NCBI RefSeq assembly: GCF_040892615.1
Contig: NZ_JBFRYC010000002.1
Location: 496,001-560,000, forward strand
DNA from: Thioclava arctica
GTDB lineage: Bacteria; Pseudomonadota; Alphaproteobacteria; Rhodobacterales; Rhodobacteraceae
Direction of reading: 5' to 3'
DNA length: 64,000 nt
Shown here one piece after another: positions 17,079-26,401 of the stretch (positions are counted from its first letter, which is position 1; each line of letters starts with the position of its first letter). Below the pieces are notes generated by a model that saw only the letters and a list, made by a program, of their open reading frames with translations, did no database searches and was not told the DNA's origin. The position numbers were made by a program, and so were the translations under genes.

Positions 17079-20077
17079 CAGTGATCCTCCTCCTTATTCT
17101 TCATCTTGTTTTCATGGACTTGATCGCGTTCGGCCCTGGTGGCCTCTTGTGCGGCGCGCGCCGTGCTCCACCAACGCCGTGGCACTTTGGCCTCGGGGGG
17201 ATAGGGCCCGGCGGCAAGCGGCGCCAGCACGCGGGCTTCGGGCTTTTCAGCAACGATATGCGCGCCTTCTTCGCCGTCTTGCTCTCCCATCGCGGCGCGG
17301 CGTGCCAAGCGGCTTAGACCGCCCAGCGCCAGCATCACCGAACCGACCACGCCAAGGAACACGCCAAGGTCAAACCCGGCCGCGGTGGCCAGTTCAAACT
17401 TCTCAAGGCCCGGCAATTTGAAATAGCCGAAATCCGAGGTCAGGAAGGGCATATCGTTGAAAAATGCCCCTGCCCCGGTCACCCCGGCAACCAGCACACC
17501 CGACGCGATCAACACGTGGTAGTAGACCTTCTGGCGCGCCTGCGTCCACGCAAAGCCACTGGCCATATATTGCGTCACCAAGGCAATCGCGACGACCAGA
17601 CCAGCAATGAAACCGCCACCCGGTTCGTTATGGCCACGCAGGAAGATATAGAGCCCGACCACCAGCGCAATCGGCATCATCACCCGCGTCACGATCAGCA
17701 AGATCAGCGGGTGCTTGTCGCCACCACGCGCCACATCAGGCCGCCACGCGATCAGCTTGCGCGAGGACGCCCCCTGCAACAGCGTCTCGGTCAGCGCAAA
17801 GATCACCAGCGCGGCAATCCCCAGCACGGTGATCTCGCCATAGGTATCATAGCCCCGGAAATCGACGAGGATCACGTTGACCACGTTATCTCCGCCCGCA
17901 AGATTATAGCTGTTGGCCAGCATATATCCCGACATGCTCGGGAAGGCGAAATCGCGCATCATCAAAGCATAAATCAGCCCGGATACCGCGATACCGGCCA
18001 CAACCGACAGCGCCACATCAAAGCTGATCTTGAAGCGGCTAGATTCCATCCGCGTGACCTTGGGCAAGAAGTTCAACGCCAGCAGCATCAGCACCGCCGT
18101 GACCACCTCGACCGAGATTTGCGTCAGCGCCAGATCGGGTGCCGAGAGGTAGATGAACGACATCGACACGGTCAAGCCGACGATCCCGATCAGCACCAGC
18201 GCCAGAATTCGATTGTGATGGAAAGCCACGATGCAGCCCGTCGCGGTCAGCAACAACAACCATGCCGTCACCGCCGCCCCATTCACCGGGGTCAGCGCGC
18301 GGGTTTGCGGCCCCATCGCCCCAGTCGTGAACGCGTAAATCCCCGCCCCCACCGATGCCACCGTAAACAGCATTAAATAACGCGCCATCGCGCCATTATT
18401 CAGACCCTGCGTGATCCAGTCCGAGAGGCCCTGCACCTGCGCCACGATCCAGTCAAAGATCACCTTGGCGTCGGGGCGCGGCATGCCATCCCAAAGCCGC
18501 TGCAACGGCGCATGCGCGGCAAGCAAGACAAGACCGCCTGTCACCGCAATTGCCGACATGATCAGCGCGGGCGTCACCCCATGCCAGATCTTGAGCGCGT
18601 GCATGTGATAGCCGCCCCCAACCACCGCATTGGTTGCCATCTGCACATAGGGCCCCACCACCGCCATCGGAAACACCCCGATCGCCAGCACCAGAACGAC
18701 CAGAAAGGCCGGGCTGAACCACATACCAAAACTCGGATCATGGGGCGTTTTGGGTAGATCCTTACTGACCGGGCCAAAGAACCCGTGACTGATGAAACGA
18801 AACGCATAGGTGGCCGAAAAGAGCGCCGCCAAGGTCGCCAGAGCCGGCACGATCCAAGCGTTGCCCAGCCAGGCCGTATGCGCTGCTGCCTCAAGCATCA
18901 TCTCTTTGGACAAGAACCCGTTGAAGAGCGGAATCCCCGCCATCGAGAGCGCGGCAATCGTGGCGATTGTAAAGGTTATCGGCATCAATTTGCGCAAGCC
19001 ACTGACGCGGGTTAAATCGCGCGTCCCTGCCTCGTGATCGACAATCCCCGCGGACATGAACAGTGCCGCTTTGAAGGTCGCGTGGTTGATGATGTGAAAC
19101 ACCGCCGCCAGCGCGCCCGCCTGCGTTCCAAGCCCCAGCATGAAGGTGATCAGACCCAAATGCGAGACGGTGGAATAGGCGAGCAACGCCTTCATATCAT
19201 GTTTGAAAATCGCGATTTTGGCGGCGATCAGCATGGTGATCAGCCCGACACCCGCGACGATATAGAACCACTCGGGCGTGCCCGCCAGAACCGGCCACAT
19301 CCGGGCCATCAGGAACAGACCCGCCTTCACCATCGTTGCCGAATGCAGATAGGCCGAAACTGGCGTGGGCGCGGCCATCGCGCGGGGCAGCCAGAAATGG
19401 AACGGGAACTGCGCCGATTTGGTAAACGCCCCGCCCAGGATCAGCAGCAGCGCGGGCAGATAAAGCGGGCTGGCCTGAATCATGTCCTTATGTTTCAGGA
19501 TTTCCGAGATGTCATAGCTGCCAACGATATTGCCAAGGATCAGCATCCCCGCGATCATCGACAGCCCGCCCAACCCCGTCACCGTCAGCGCCATGCGCGC
19601 GCCTTGGCGGCCTTCGGGCAGGTGCTTCCAATAGCCGATAAGCAGAAAGGAGGACAGCGAGGTCAGCTCCCAGAAAATCAGCAAAAGCAAGATGTTGTCG
19701 GACAGAACAATGCCCACCATCGCGCCCTGAAATAGCAACAGATAGGTGTAGAACTGCCCCACCGGATCCTTGTTGGACAGGTAGTAGCGCGCATAAAGAA
19801 TGATCAGCAAACCGATCCCAAGGATCAGCGTCGCAAACAGCATTCCCAGACCGTCGATCCAGAAATTCACGTTCAGCCCGAGCCACGGCAGCCAGTCGAT
19901 CCGGCTTTCCACCACGCCGCCCGCCAACACCGTCGGCAGATGCAACAGCAGACCCAACAGCGCGAGTCCCGTTATCAGGGCCGAGGCCGCAGCGGCATTG
20001 TTACGCCCGGTTCGGATCAGCAGGGCTGGCAGGGCTGCGCCCAGAAAGGGCAAGGCGGCGATCAGGGCAGGCGACAT
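17078..20077 (-). CDS. phaAB: Monovalent cation/H+ antiporter subunit A fused to subunit B (PhaAB)
   Basis: A 999-residue membrane protein. The first about 500 residues are NuoL-like (SNKDPVGQFYTYLLLFQGAM; FPFHFWLPRAMAAPTPVSAY; HIINHATFKAALFMSAGIVD). Additional MbhE-like helices follow (APDLALTQISVEVVTAVLML). The C-terminal about 150 residues are a complete MnhB domain (RGHNEPGGGFIAGLVVAIAL). Fusion of A and B is the rule in the Pha subtype of alphaproteobacteria, where it supports pH adaptation and K+ or Na+ efflux. I use the start at 20077, with GGAGAGA just upstream, rather than a longer frame. This is the promoter-proximal gene of the six-gene operon. Confidence 0.95.
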   Translation of the reverse strand: MSPALIAALPFLGAALPALLIRTGRNNAAAASALITGLALLGLLLHLPTVLAGGVVESRIDWLPWLGLNVNFWIDGLGMLFATLILGIGLLIILYARYYLSNKDPVGQFYTYLLLFQGAMVGIVLSDNILLLLIFWELTSLSSFLLIGYWKHLPEGRQGARMALTVTGLGGLSMIAGMLILGNIVGSYDISEILKHKDMIQASPLYLPALLLILGGAFTKSAQFPFHFWLPRAMAAPTPVSAYLHSATMVKAGLFLMARMWPVLAGTPEWFYIVAGVGLITMLIAAKIAIFKHDMKALLAYSTVSHLGLITFMLGLGTQAGALAAVFHIINHATFKAALFMSAGIVDHEAGTRDLTRVSGLRKLMPITFTIATIAALSMAGIPLFNGFLSKEMMLEAAAHTAWLGNAWIVPALATLAALFSATYAFRFISHGFFGPVSKDLPKTPHDPSFGMWFSPAFLVVLVLAIGVFPMAVVGPYVQMATNAVVGGGYHMHALKIWHGVTPALIMSAIAVTGGLVLLAAHAPLQRLWDGMPRPDAKVIFDWIVAQVQGLSDWITQGLNNGAMARYLMLFTVASVGAGIYAFTTGAMGPQTRALTPVNGAAVTAWLLLLTATGCIVAFHHNRILALVLIGIVGLTVSMSFIYLSAPDLALTQISVEVVTAVLMLLALNFLPKVTRMESSRFKISFDVALSVVAGIAVSGLIYALMMRDFAFPSMSGYMLANSYNLAGGDNVVNVILVDFRGYDTYGEITVLGIAALVIFALTETLLQGASSRKLIAWRPDVARGGDKHPLILLIVTRVMMPIALVVGLYIFLRGHNEPGGGFIAGLVVAIALVTQYMASGFAWTQARQKVYYHVLIASGVLVAGVTGAGAFFNDMPFLTSDFGYFKLPGLEKFELATAAGFDLGVFLGVVGSVMLALGGLSRLARRAAMGEQDGEEGAHIVAEKPEARVLAPLAAGPYPPEAKVPRRWWSTARAAQEATRAERDQVHENKMKNKEEDH

Positions 20078-20436
20078 TCTCTCTCCGGTCCGTTCTTTGG
20101 CGGGCCTTGGGCGGAGGATCCGCGATTTGTGAGCCCTCCGCAAAAGCTCTCCATTACCTGAGCAAGCGGGTCCCCCCTGTCAAGCATAACGGGCGGAATC
20201 AGAGCGAGAATCGCCACCTCATCGGGCGATAAGCGCGGCGACAGGCGGGATCGCAACGCCTCGCGCACCTTTGCAGCCGCAGCATTTGCGATCGAGCCAC
20301 GGCGAAAATCGGCAAGAAACCGCGCTTTTAGCGCCATATATGGGCGAGGTTGTGCGAATTTCGCATAGCTCACCCCCTTGGCCCCTGCCCGGCCGTGATG
20401 GCCTCTTGAAAGTTTTGTGACGCTGTGACTATGCAA
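20062..20436 (-). CDS. Possible small hypothetical protein upstream of phaAB (doubtful)
   Basis: A 124-codon open frame fills most of the gap between phaAB and opgG and overlaps the phaAB start by 16 bp. The middle (LSPRLSPDEVAILALIPPVM) looks protein-like, but the two ends do not, and no start codon has a convincing ribosome-binding site; a GTG or ATG nearer the middle would be more plausible than the first ATG. It also covers the predicted opgG promoter. I do not recognise a family. It could be a real short gene leading the antiporter operon, or a chance frame in GC-rich DNA. Confidence 0.3.
   Translation of the reverse strand: MHSHSVTKLSRGHHGRAGAKGVSYAKFAQPRPYMALKARFLADFRRGSIANAAAAKVREALRSRLSPRLSPDEVAILALIPPVMLDRGDPLAQVMESFCGGLTNRGSSAQGPPKNGPERECRLP
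20406..20435 (+). promoter_or_regulatory. Putative promoter of the opgGIHC operon
   Basis: TTGAAA (20406-20411), 18 bases and TATGCA (20430-20435) lie about 55 bases upstream of the opgG ATG. The opg operon is osmoregulated in relatives; no specific osmotic element is visible here. Confidence 0.5.
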
Positions 20437-20491
20437 TCGGAAATCAGCGCTTATCTATCTGCGCGAAGCTTCTGTTTATGCAGGGAAACAA

Positions 20492-22150
20492 ATGAACTAT
20501 TCCCAGCCTGTTCCAATGTCCCGTCCGACCCGCCGTGCTCTGCTTGGCGCGGGGTCTGCGCTTGGCCTTTTGGCCGTCGCAGGACTGCCCGCACGCCCTG
20601 CTTTCGCCCAGGACGCGGCCCAGCCCGCTCCGGTGACCGCGCCTGCTGCACCCGCAGCCACTCCCGCTGCGCCGCAGCAAGTGCCGTTTTCCTTCGACAC
20701 GCTCTCGGCGCAGATGCAAACCGAGGCCAAAGGTGACCCCGTTGCGCCCGCGAAGGCCAGCGATGCGTTCCTGAGCGAGTTGACCTATGACACCTATCGC
20801 TTGATCCGGTTTGACCCCGCCAAGGCGGTCTTTGCCACGATAAAAGACACCCAGTTCGAGTTGCAAGCCTTCCACCTGGGTTGGCTGTTCAAAGAGCCTG
20901 TGCAGATGTTCTCGGTCGCAGACGGGCAAGCGAGCCCGATGAATTTCTCAACCGACGATTTCATCTACGAGCGCGAGGCGCGCAAGATCGTTCCCGAGCA
21001 TGCCCCCTTGCCCGGTGTGGCTGGCTTTCGGCTGCACAGCCCGATCAACCGCCCCGATGTGATGGATGAACTGGTGGCGTTTCAGGGCGCGTCCTATTTC
21101 CGCGCGCTTGGGCGTGGCTCGGCCTATGGGCTGTCGGCACGGGGTCTGGCGCTCAATACCGGGTTGTCCGTGGCCGAGGAATTCCCGCGCTTTACGCGCT
21201 TCTGGATCGAAACGCCGCAGCCCGGGGCCAATACGATCACCGTCTATGCCGCGATGAATTCGGCCTCGCTGACCGGGGCCTATCGCTTTGTCATCTCGCC
21301 CGGCGAGTCGACGTCGATGGAGGTCACCGCGCGGCTGTTCATCCGCGCCGACATCCCGCAACTGGGCGTCGCGCCGCTGACGTCGATGTTCCTTTACGGC
21401 CCGCGCAACCGCGCCGATTTCGACGATTACCGCCCCAAGGTGCATGACAGCGACGGGCTGGCGATTTCTCAGGCTGATGGCGATCAGATCTGGCGGCCTT
21501 TGCAAAACCCCGGCACGCTGGCCTCCTCTTATTTTGCAGAGACCGCGCCGCGCAGCTTTGGTCTGTATCAGCGTGATCGCGATTTCGATCACTACCAAGA
21601 CCCCGCCGCCCATTACGAACGCCGCCCCTCGGCGCGCGTCAGCCCGATGGGCGATTGGGGCAAAGGCATGATCCGGCTTGTCGAGATTCCCTCGAAGCTG
21701 GAAGTGAACGACAATATCGTCGCCTTTTGGGTGCCCGAAGCCCCCGCCAAGGCTGGCGATGCGCTGGAATTCGCCTATCGGCTGGATTGGGGGGATCTGC
21801 CCCCTGACACGAGCGATGCGCGTGCCCATATCTCTGAAACCCGCGCCGGAACAGGTGGCGTCTCGGGCGTGGAGAATACCAAAGGCACCCGAAAATTCGT
21901 CATAGATTTCAAGGGTGGAGAGATCGCGAACCTTCCTGCAGATGCTGGCGACAAGATTGAAGTGGTCACCAATGCAGGCAAGGGAAAAATCGTGACACAG
22001 ACCCTTTCCAAGGTCGAGCAAGACGGCGTGTGGCGGCTTGTGTTGGATGTTTCCGCCGATGGCACTTCGCCGGTGGAACTTTCTGCGCATCTTTCAGGTT
22101 ATGGACGCAAGTTGTCTGAAACCTGGCTTTACCAGTGGAATCGATCATGA
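20492..22150 (+). CDS. opgG: Glucan biosynthesis protein OpgG (periplasmic)
   Basis: A 552-residue periplasmic protein needed to make osmoregulated periplasmic glucans. The N-terminus has a twin-arginine motif (PTRRALLGAGSALGLLAVAG) and a likely cleavage site after PARPAFA, followed by an Ala/Pro-rich linker. The core begins with FSFDTLSAQMQTEAK and ELTYDTYRLIRFDPAKAVF, both typical of OpgG/OpgD, and continues through PLTSMFLYGPRNRADFDDYR, GLAISQADG and RPLQNPG to a C-terminal immunoglobulin-like domain. AGGGAAACAA precedes the ATG. Its stop overlaps the start of opgI (ATGA). In relatives OpgG acts on the glucan backbone, possibly for branching. Confidence 0.95.
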   Translation: MNYSQPVPMSRPTRRALLGAGSALGLLAVAGLPARPAFAQDAAQPAPVTAPAAPAATPAAPQQVPFSFDTLSAQMQTEAKGDPVAPAKASDAFLSELTYDTYRLIRFDPAKAVFATIKDTQFELQAFHLGWLFKEPVQMFSVADGQASPMNFSTDDFIYEREARKIVPEHAPLPGVAGFRLHSPINRPDVMDELVAFQGASYFRALGRGSAYGLSARGLALNTGLSVAEEFPRFTRFWIETPQPGANTITVYAAMNSASLTGAYRFVISPGESTSMEVTARLFIRADIPQLGVAPLTSMFLYGPRNRADFDDYRPKVHDSDGLAISQADGDQIWRPLQNPGTLASSYFAETAPRSFGLYQRDRDFDHYQDPAAHYERRPSARVSPMGDWGKGMIRLVEIPSKLEVNDNIVAFWVPEAPAKAGDALEFAYRLDWGDLPPDTSDARAHISETRAGTGGVSGVENTKGTRKFVIDFKGGEIANLPADAGDKIEVVTNAGKGKIVTQTLSKVEQDGVWRLVLDVSADGTSPVELSAHLSGYGRKLSETWLYQWNRS

Positions 22151-22365
22151 CCTCATCTCATATGCTGCCCCTCGTGCCTGCGGTCTCGGACCCGTTTGTA
22201 GCGATGCGCCCCTCCCCCGAGGCGTTGATTGCCGGGCCTTGCGCACTGCCCGCAGCCCCCCTTGCGATGCCGCCCCAACAGATCGAACCCGATCTGCGAT
22301 TCAGCACGCGCATTGCGCGTCTGCTGGGCCGTCGCGCAGACGGCTCGCTTGGGGGAACCACCTGA
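22147..22365 (+). CDS. opgI: OpgI-like small protein between opgG and opgH
   Basis: A 72-codon gene whose ATG overlaps the opgG stop (ATGA) and whose TGA ends one base before the opgH ATG. The product is Pro/Ala-rich in its first half and ends FSTRIARLLGRRADGSLGGT, with no signal peptide or membrane helix. It matches, by position and size, the opgI gene I recall from the Rhodobacter sphaeroides opgGIHC operon, whose product resembles the detached cytoplasmic N-terminus of OpgH. The assignment therefore rests on gene order; the role of the protein is not established. A fusion with opgH by frameshift is excluded here because the junction is a clean stop/start. Confidence 0.72.
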   Translation: MTSSHMLPLVPAVSDPFVAMRPSPEALIAGPCALPAAPLAMPPQQIEPDLRFSTRIARLLGRRADGSLGGTT

Positions 22366-22366
22366 C

Positions 22367-24178
22367 ATGGACTGGCTGGCGCACCCGCGTGGCGCCGTCT
22401 TGATTGCCCTGCGCATCCTTGCGCTGGGGCTGTCAGCGATGGCGGGTCTTGGGGCTTTCGTGCTGTTTTTGCAATTCGGTCAGGCCGATGGCTTGCAGAT
22501 CCTTGATGTCGTGCGCGCCGTTCTGATCCTGATCTCGACGCTTTGGCTGGCTTGGGGCGCGGTGCAGGCACTGATCGGGCTGACGACGTTGCCGCGCGCG
22601 CCGCGCCTTGAAGCCGGTGCCCCGATCAAAGGGGCCACCGTGGTGCTGGTGCCGGTCTATAATGAAGACCCCGTTTCGACCTTTTCACGCGTCGCGGCGA
22701 TGGATGCTTCGCTGACCGCGACCGGAGAGAGTGCGCGCATCCATTTCGCAATCCTGTCGGACACGCGCAATGAAGAAATCGCGGCGCGCGAGGCGCTCGT
22801 ATTCGCCCATCTCGTCGACGAGCGCGACGGGTTGGGCCGGTTCTTTTATCGCCGCCGGATCAATAATATCGGCAAGAAGGCGGGCAATATCGAGGATTTC
22901 ATGACCCGCTCGGGCGCGGCTTATGATTATGCGCTGATTTTGGACGCCGACAGTTTGATGGAAGGCGAGACGATCTTGCAAATGATCCGCCGGATCGAGG
23001 CGGAACCGACCCTTGGCCTGCTGCAAACCCTGCCCCGCGTGATCCGGGCGCGCTCGCGCTTTGCCCGCGCGATGCAGTTTTCGGCCAGCTTCTTCTCGCC
23101 GGTTTTCGCGCGGGGTCTGGCGATGTTGCAAGGGCGCACCGGGCCGTTCTGGGGTCATAACGCCATCGTACGCACGCGCGCATTCGCGGAATCCTGCGGT
23201 CTGCCCGCGTTGCGTGGCACACCCCCTTTTGGCGGCCATGTGATGAGCCATGACTATGTCGAGGCCGCACTTTTGGCGCGCAAAGGCTGGCTGGTGCGGC
23301 TGGATGACGACCTTGAGGGATCGTTCGAAGAAGGCCCCGAGAATATCGTCGATCACGCCAAACGCGACCGCCGCTGGTGTCAGGGCAACCTGCAACATGC
23401 CCGCATCATCGGCGCGCCGGGGCTGCGCGGTTGGTCGCGCTTTGTCTTTGCGCAAGGCATCATGGCCTATATCGCGCCGCTGTTTTGGCTGGGTTTTCTG
23501 GCCGCCTCGGTTGCCGCGCCGCTATTCGTGCCGCCGCCGGATTACTTCCCAGAACCCTATTGGCCGTTCCCCTATTTCCCGCCCTCCGAAGCCTCGAAGG
23601 CGATCGGTCTGGCGATTGGCATCTTTGGCCTGCTGCTGGTGCCCAAGCTGTTGATCGCGGCCCGCGCGGCGCTGCTGGGTCATGCCCGCGACTTCGGAGG
23701 CTCGGCAACGGCCTTTGCCTCAACCGTTGCAGAGCTGGCGTTTTCCTCGCTGACCGCGCCGGTGCTGCTGGCCTATGCCACGCGCTCGGTGTTTCAGGTG
23801 GTTCTGGGGCGCGATGGCGGCTGGCCGACGAACAATCGCGGCGATGGCCAGCTAGGCCTGATTGAGGGCTTTGTTGCCTCGTGGTGGATCGTGGCGATTG
23901 GGGCAAGCGGGCTGGTGCTGACCTATTTCCTCGCGCCGGGACTGCTGTTCTGGCTGCTGCCGGTGGGGCTGCCGATGCTGGCAGCACCGTGGCTCATTTC
24001 CTGGTCGTCAAAGCCCACACAATCGCACTTGATGCGCGTGCCTTCTGAAACCTCCCTGCCCCCAGTCGTGGCGCTGCACGACCGCATCCTGACGCGCTGG
24101 GACAACGCTTTCCCTGCACCCGATAATGCCCGCACCGAGCCTGCCTCGGCCGCGGGCCGGAGCCCTGCCCATGCGTGA
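22367..24178 (+). CDS. opgH: Glucan glucosyltransferase OpgH (GT2 family)
   Basis: A 603-residue inner-membrane processive glycosyltransferase that builds the periplasmic glucan backbone from UDP-glucose. The catalytic domain shows VVLVPVYNEDPVSTF, the DxD-type ALILDADSLM, WGHNAIVR, a conserved SHDYVEAALL and the acceptor-site RDRRWCQGNLQH. Two N-terminal and several C-terminal membrane segments flank it. The longest frame reaches further back, but the ATG at 22367 follows opgI directly with GGGGGAA upstream. It lacks the long E. coli N-terminal extension, consistent with a separate opgI. It overlaps opgC by 8 bp. Confidence 0.95.
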   Translation: MDWLAHPRGAVLIALRILALGLSAMAGLGAFVLFLQFGQADGLQILDVVRAVLILISTLWLAWGAVQALIGLTTLPRAPRLEAGAPIKGATVVLVPVYNEDPVSTFSRVAAMDASLTATGESARIHFAILSDTRNEEIAAREALVFAHLVDERDGLGRFFYRRRINNIGKKAGNIEDFMTRSGAAYDYALILDADSLMEGETILQMIRRIEAEPTLGLLQTLPRVIRARSRFARAMQFSASFFSPVFARGLAMLQGRTGPFWGHNAIVRTRAFAESCGLPALRGTPPFGGHVMSHDYVEAALLARKGWLVRLDDDLEGSFEEGPENIVDHAKRDRRWCQGNLQHARIIGAPGLRGWSRFVFAQGIMAYIAPLFWLGFLAASVAAPLFVPPPDYFPEPYWPFPYFPPSEASKAIGLAIGIFGLLLVPKLLIAARAALLGHARDFGGSATAFASTVAELAFSSLTAPVLLAYATRSVFQVVLGRDGGWPTNNRGDGQLGLIEGFVASWWIVAIGASGLVLTYFLAPGLLFWLLPVGLPMLAAPWLISWSSKPTQSHLMRVPSETSLPPVVALHDRILTRWDNAFPAPDNARTEPASAAGRSPAHA

Positions 24179-25385
24179 TATCACGGTCCTTAAATCTGTG
24201 CGTGACCTGCGGATTGATCTGTTCCGCGGACTCGCTTTGGTGATGATCTTTGCCGATCATATTCCGGGCAATTTCTATGAACATCTCACCACCCGAAATC
24301 TGGGCTTTTCCGATGCGGCGGAGGGGTTTGTCTTTATGTCCGGTATCGCTGCCGCGCTGGCCTATGGTCCGGCCTTGGCGCGCGGGCTGAACTGGGAAGG
24401 CACGTCGCGGCTATGGGGCCGGGCATGGCTGCTATATCTCGTGCATATGATGACTGCGATCTGGGCGATTGCGATTGTCTCGGCGGCGGTGCAGTTCTGG
24501 GGCGCGGATGTGATGCTGACCAAGAACGCGTTCAAGAGCTTTACCACCGATCCGTTCGGCTTTCTGATCGGCATCGCAAGCCTTGGGCATCAGCTGGGCT
24601 ATGTGAACATCCTGCCGATGTATATGGTGCTGTTGCTGATGGCGCCGGGGTTGATCCGGCTGGGGCAGCGCGCGCCGATGGGTCTGCTTGCGACCTCGGT
24701 CGGGCTTTGGGCGGTGGCGGGGCTGTTGCGGTTGAACCTGCCGAACTATCCGATGCCGGGAGGGTGGTTTTTCAACCCCTTCGCTTGGCAGTTGGTGTTT
24801 TCCCTCGGCCTGCTGACCGGGCTTGCGCTGCGACAGGGGCACCGGCTGGTGGCAGTGCGCGGCTGGCTGGTCGCGCTGGCGGCGGGCTGGTTGGTTCTGA
24901 CGGCGGTTTGGGTGAATTCAGATTGGATGCTGGCGAATTTCGGTCATGGCACATGGCAGTTGCGTCAATGGGGCGTGCCGTTCTTTGTCGCGGGTTTTGA
25001 CAAGACCTTTGAATCGCTGCCGCGCCTGCTTCATCTGTTATCGCTGGCCTATATTCTATCGCTGCCCGGCATCATCCCACGGATCGCTGCGGCGCGTGTG
25101 CTGGAACCGATCCGCATGTTGGGGCGTCATTCGCTGCCGGTTTTTGCCACTGGCACGGTGTTGGCTATCGCGGGACAGGCCGTGAAAACGGTCCATCCCG
25201 GCGGCTTTGTCCAAGATAGCGCGCTGATCTTTGGCGGGTTGGCTTTGCAATTCGTACTGGCCTATCTGCGCGACCGCTACGGCCCCAAAGCGCGCCGGTC
25301 TGCGAAAAAACTGGCCGAGGCACATCACGCAGCCAGCGTCGCTCCCGCAGCGCCTACGCAAATGCTGATCCGCGCCGCCGAATAG
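24171..25385 (+). CDS. opgC: OpgC-family protein (glucan succinylation)
   Basis: A 404-residue polytopic membrane protein of the OpgC family. It begins with DLRIDLFRGLALVMIFADHI, the acyltransferase-like signature (R-D-x-x-R-G), and continues with about ten hydrophobic segments such as VNILPMYMVLLLMAPGLIRL and MLGRHSLPVFATGTVLAI. In R. sphaeroides OpgC adds succinyl groups to periplasmic glucans, giving them negative charge. The start at 24171 overlaps opgH by 8 bp, so this is the last gene of a coupled operon. It converges on a LysR gene 7 bp away. Confidence 0.93.
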   Translation: MRDITVLKSVRDLRIDLFRGLALVMIFADHIPGNFYEHLTTRNLGFSDAAEGFVFMSGIAAALAYGPALARGLNWEGTSRLWGRAWLLYLVHMMTAIWAIAIVSAAVQFWGADVMLTKNAFKSFTTDPFGFLIGIASLGHQLGYVNILPMYMVLLLMAPGLIRLGQRAPMGLLATSVGLWAVAGLLRLNLPNYPMPGGWFFNPFAWQLVFSLGLLTGLALRQGHRLVAVRGWLVALAAGWLVLTAVWVNSDWMLANFGHGTWQLRQWGVPFFVAGFDKTFESLPRLLHLLSLAYILSLPGIIPRIAAARVLEPIRMLGRHSLPVFATGTVLAIAGQAVKTVHPGGFVQDSALIFGGLALQFVLAYLRDRYGPKARRSAKKLAEAHHAASVAPAAPTQMLIRAAE

Positions 25386-25392
25386 GCGCGGA

Positions 25393-26289
25393 TCAATCCG
25401 AGATCAGCCCCTCGGATTTCAGCGCCTGCTCTCTGATCGCTTTGACGGCGGCCTGCACCTTGGGCGTGCGGTGCAAATCCACATGGGTCACCAGCCAGAT
25501 ATTGGAATCCCAACTGTCATAGGGTTTCACCACCTCTTCCAGCGTCGGATCGGAGCGCCCCATCGGCACGGTCAAAAAGCCCATGCCCAAACCCTGTTTG
25601 ATCGCATCAACCTGCGCCTCGTGCTCATTGGCGCGAAACACGACATTCTCATCGGGCACGTTTTCGGAAATCCAGCGAAAGAAAGGCGCGCGACTATCGC
25701 GATTATCCGTCGAGACGAAACGATGCTTTGACATGTCTTCCTTGCTGCGCGGAATGCCGTAGCGCTCAACATAGGAGTGGCTGGCATAGAGCGTGTTTTG
25801 CATCCGCCCCAGCGATTGCACCACATTGTCAGGCTCGGTCGGGCGGTTGCCAGCGCGGATCGCGACATGAGCCTCGCCATATTCCAGCCGGAACACCCGC
25901 AGATCGGTCAAATATCGCAGCCGCAATTCGGGGTAGTCGAGCAGCAATTTATGCATCGCCGGCAGCACCAGAACCGAGGCCGGAGTGATCGAGGTCACGA
26001 TCAATTCGCCCGACACCTCTTCGCCCGCCCCGGCAATCCGCGCTGCCAACTGGCTGAACTGATCCTCGGTCGCCTGCCCCACCGACAGCAATTGCTGGCC
26101 CGCCTCGGTCGGGGTGTAGCCGCGCGGATGGCGCTGAAACAGCTTGGTGTGCAGCTTCTCTTCAAGCGAATCCACATGTCGAATGACCGTCGCATGATGC
26201 ACGCCAAGCACCTCGGCTGCGCCCGAAACGGTGCCCACCCGTGCCACCTGAAAAGCGGTCCGAATTTCGTCCCAGCTATCTAAACCCAT
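25393..26289 (-). CDS. LysR-family transcriptional regulator
   Basis: A 298-residue regulator. The N-terminal winged helix-turn-helix runs from DEIRTAFQVARVGTVSGAAE through LGVHHATVIRHVDSLEEKL and FQRHPRGYTPTEAGQQL. The C-terminal two-subdomain sensor includes GELIVTSITPASVLVLPAMH and GMGFLTVPMG. A long in-frame upstream extension is discarded because homology begins at MGLDSWDEIR. It is divergent from azoR across about 110 bp, so it most likely controls azoR and itself. The inducer is unknown. Confidence 0.92.
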   Translation of the reverse strand: MGLDSWDEIRTAFQVARVGTVSGAAEVLGVHHATVIRHVDSLEEKLHTKLFQRHPRGYTPTEAGQQLLSVGQATEDQFSQLAARIAGAGEEVSGELIVTSITPASVLVLPAMHKLLLDYPELRLRYLTDLRVFRLEYGEAHVAIRAGNRPTEPDNVVQSLGRMQNTLYASHSYVERYGIPRSKEDMSKHRFVSTDNRDSRAPFFRWISENVPDENVVFRANEHEAQVDAIKQGLGMGFLTVPMGRSDPTLEEVVKPYDSWDSNIWLVTHVDLHRTPKVQAAVKAIREQALKSEGLISD

Positions 26290-26341
26290 CTCAAAGCGCC
26301 CACCTGTGCATTTACGAACGTATCCTGATCGATCATGCCAG

Positions 26342-26359
26342 TTGCGTTCTTTTGTGCAA
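26342..26359. promoter_or_regulatory. Candidate operator between the LysR gene and azoR
   Basis: TTGC, ten bases, GCAA (26342-26345 and 26356-26359) forms a short dyad midway between the divergent starts. It is the best dyad I see there, but short dyads occur by chance and no T-N11-A core is obvious. Confidence 0.3.
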
Positions 26360-26401
26360 GCGCCATTTTCAACCCACCTGATAAAAATATGGAGACCTCC
26401 C

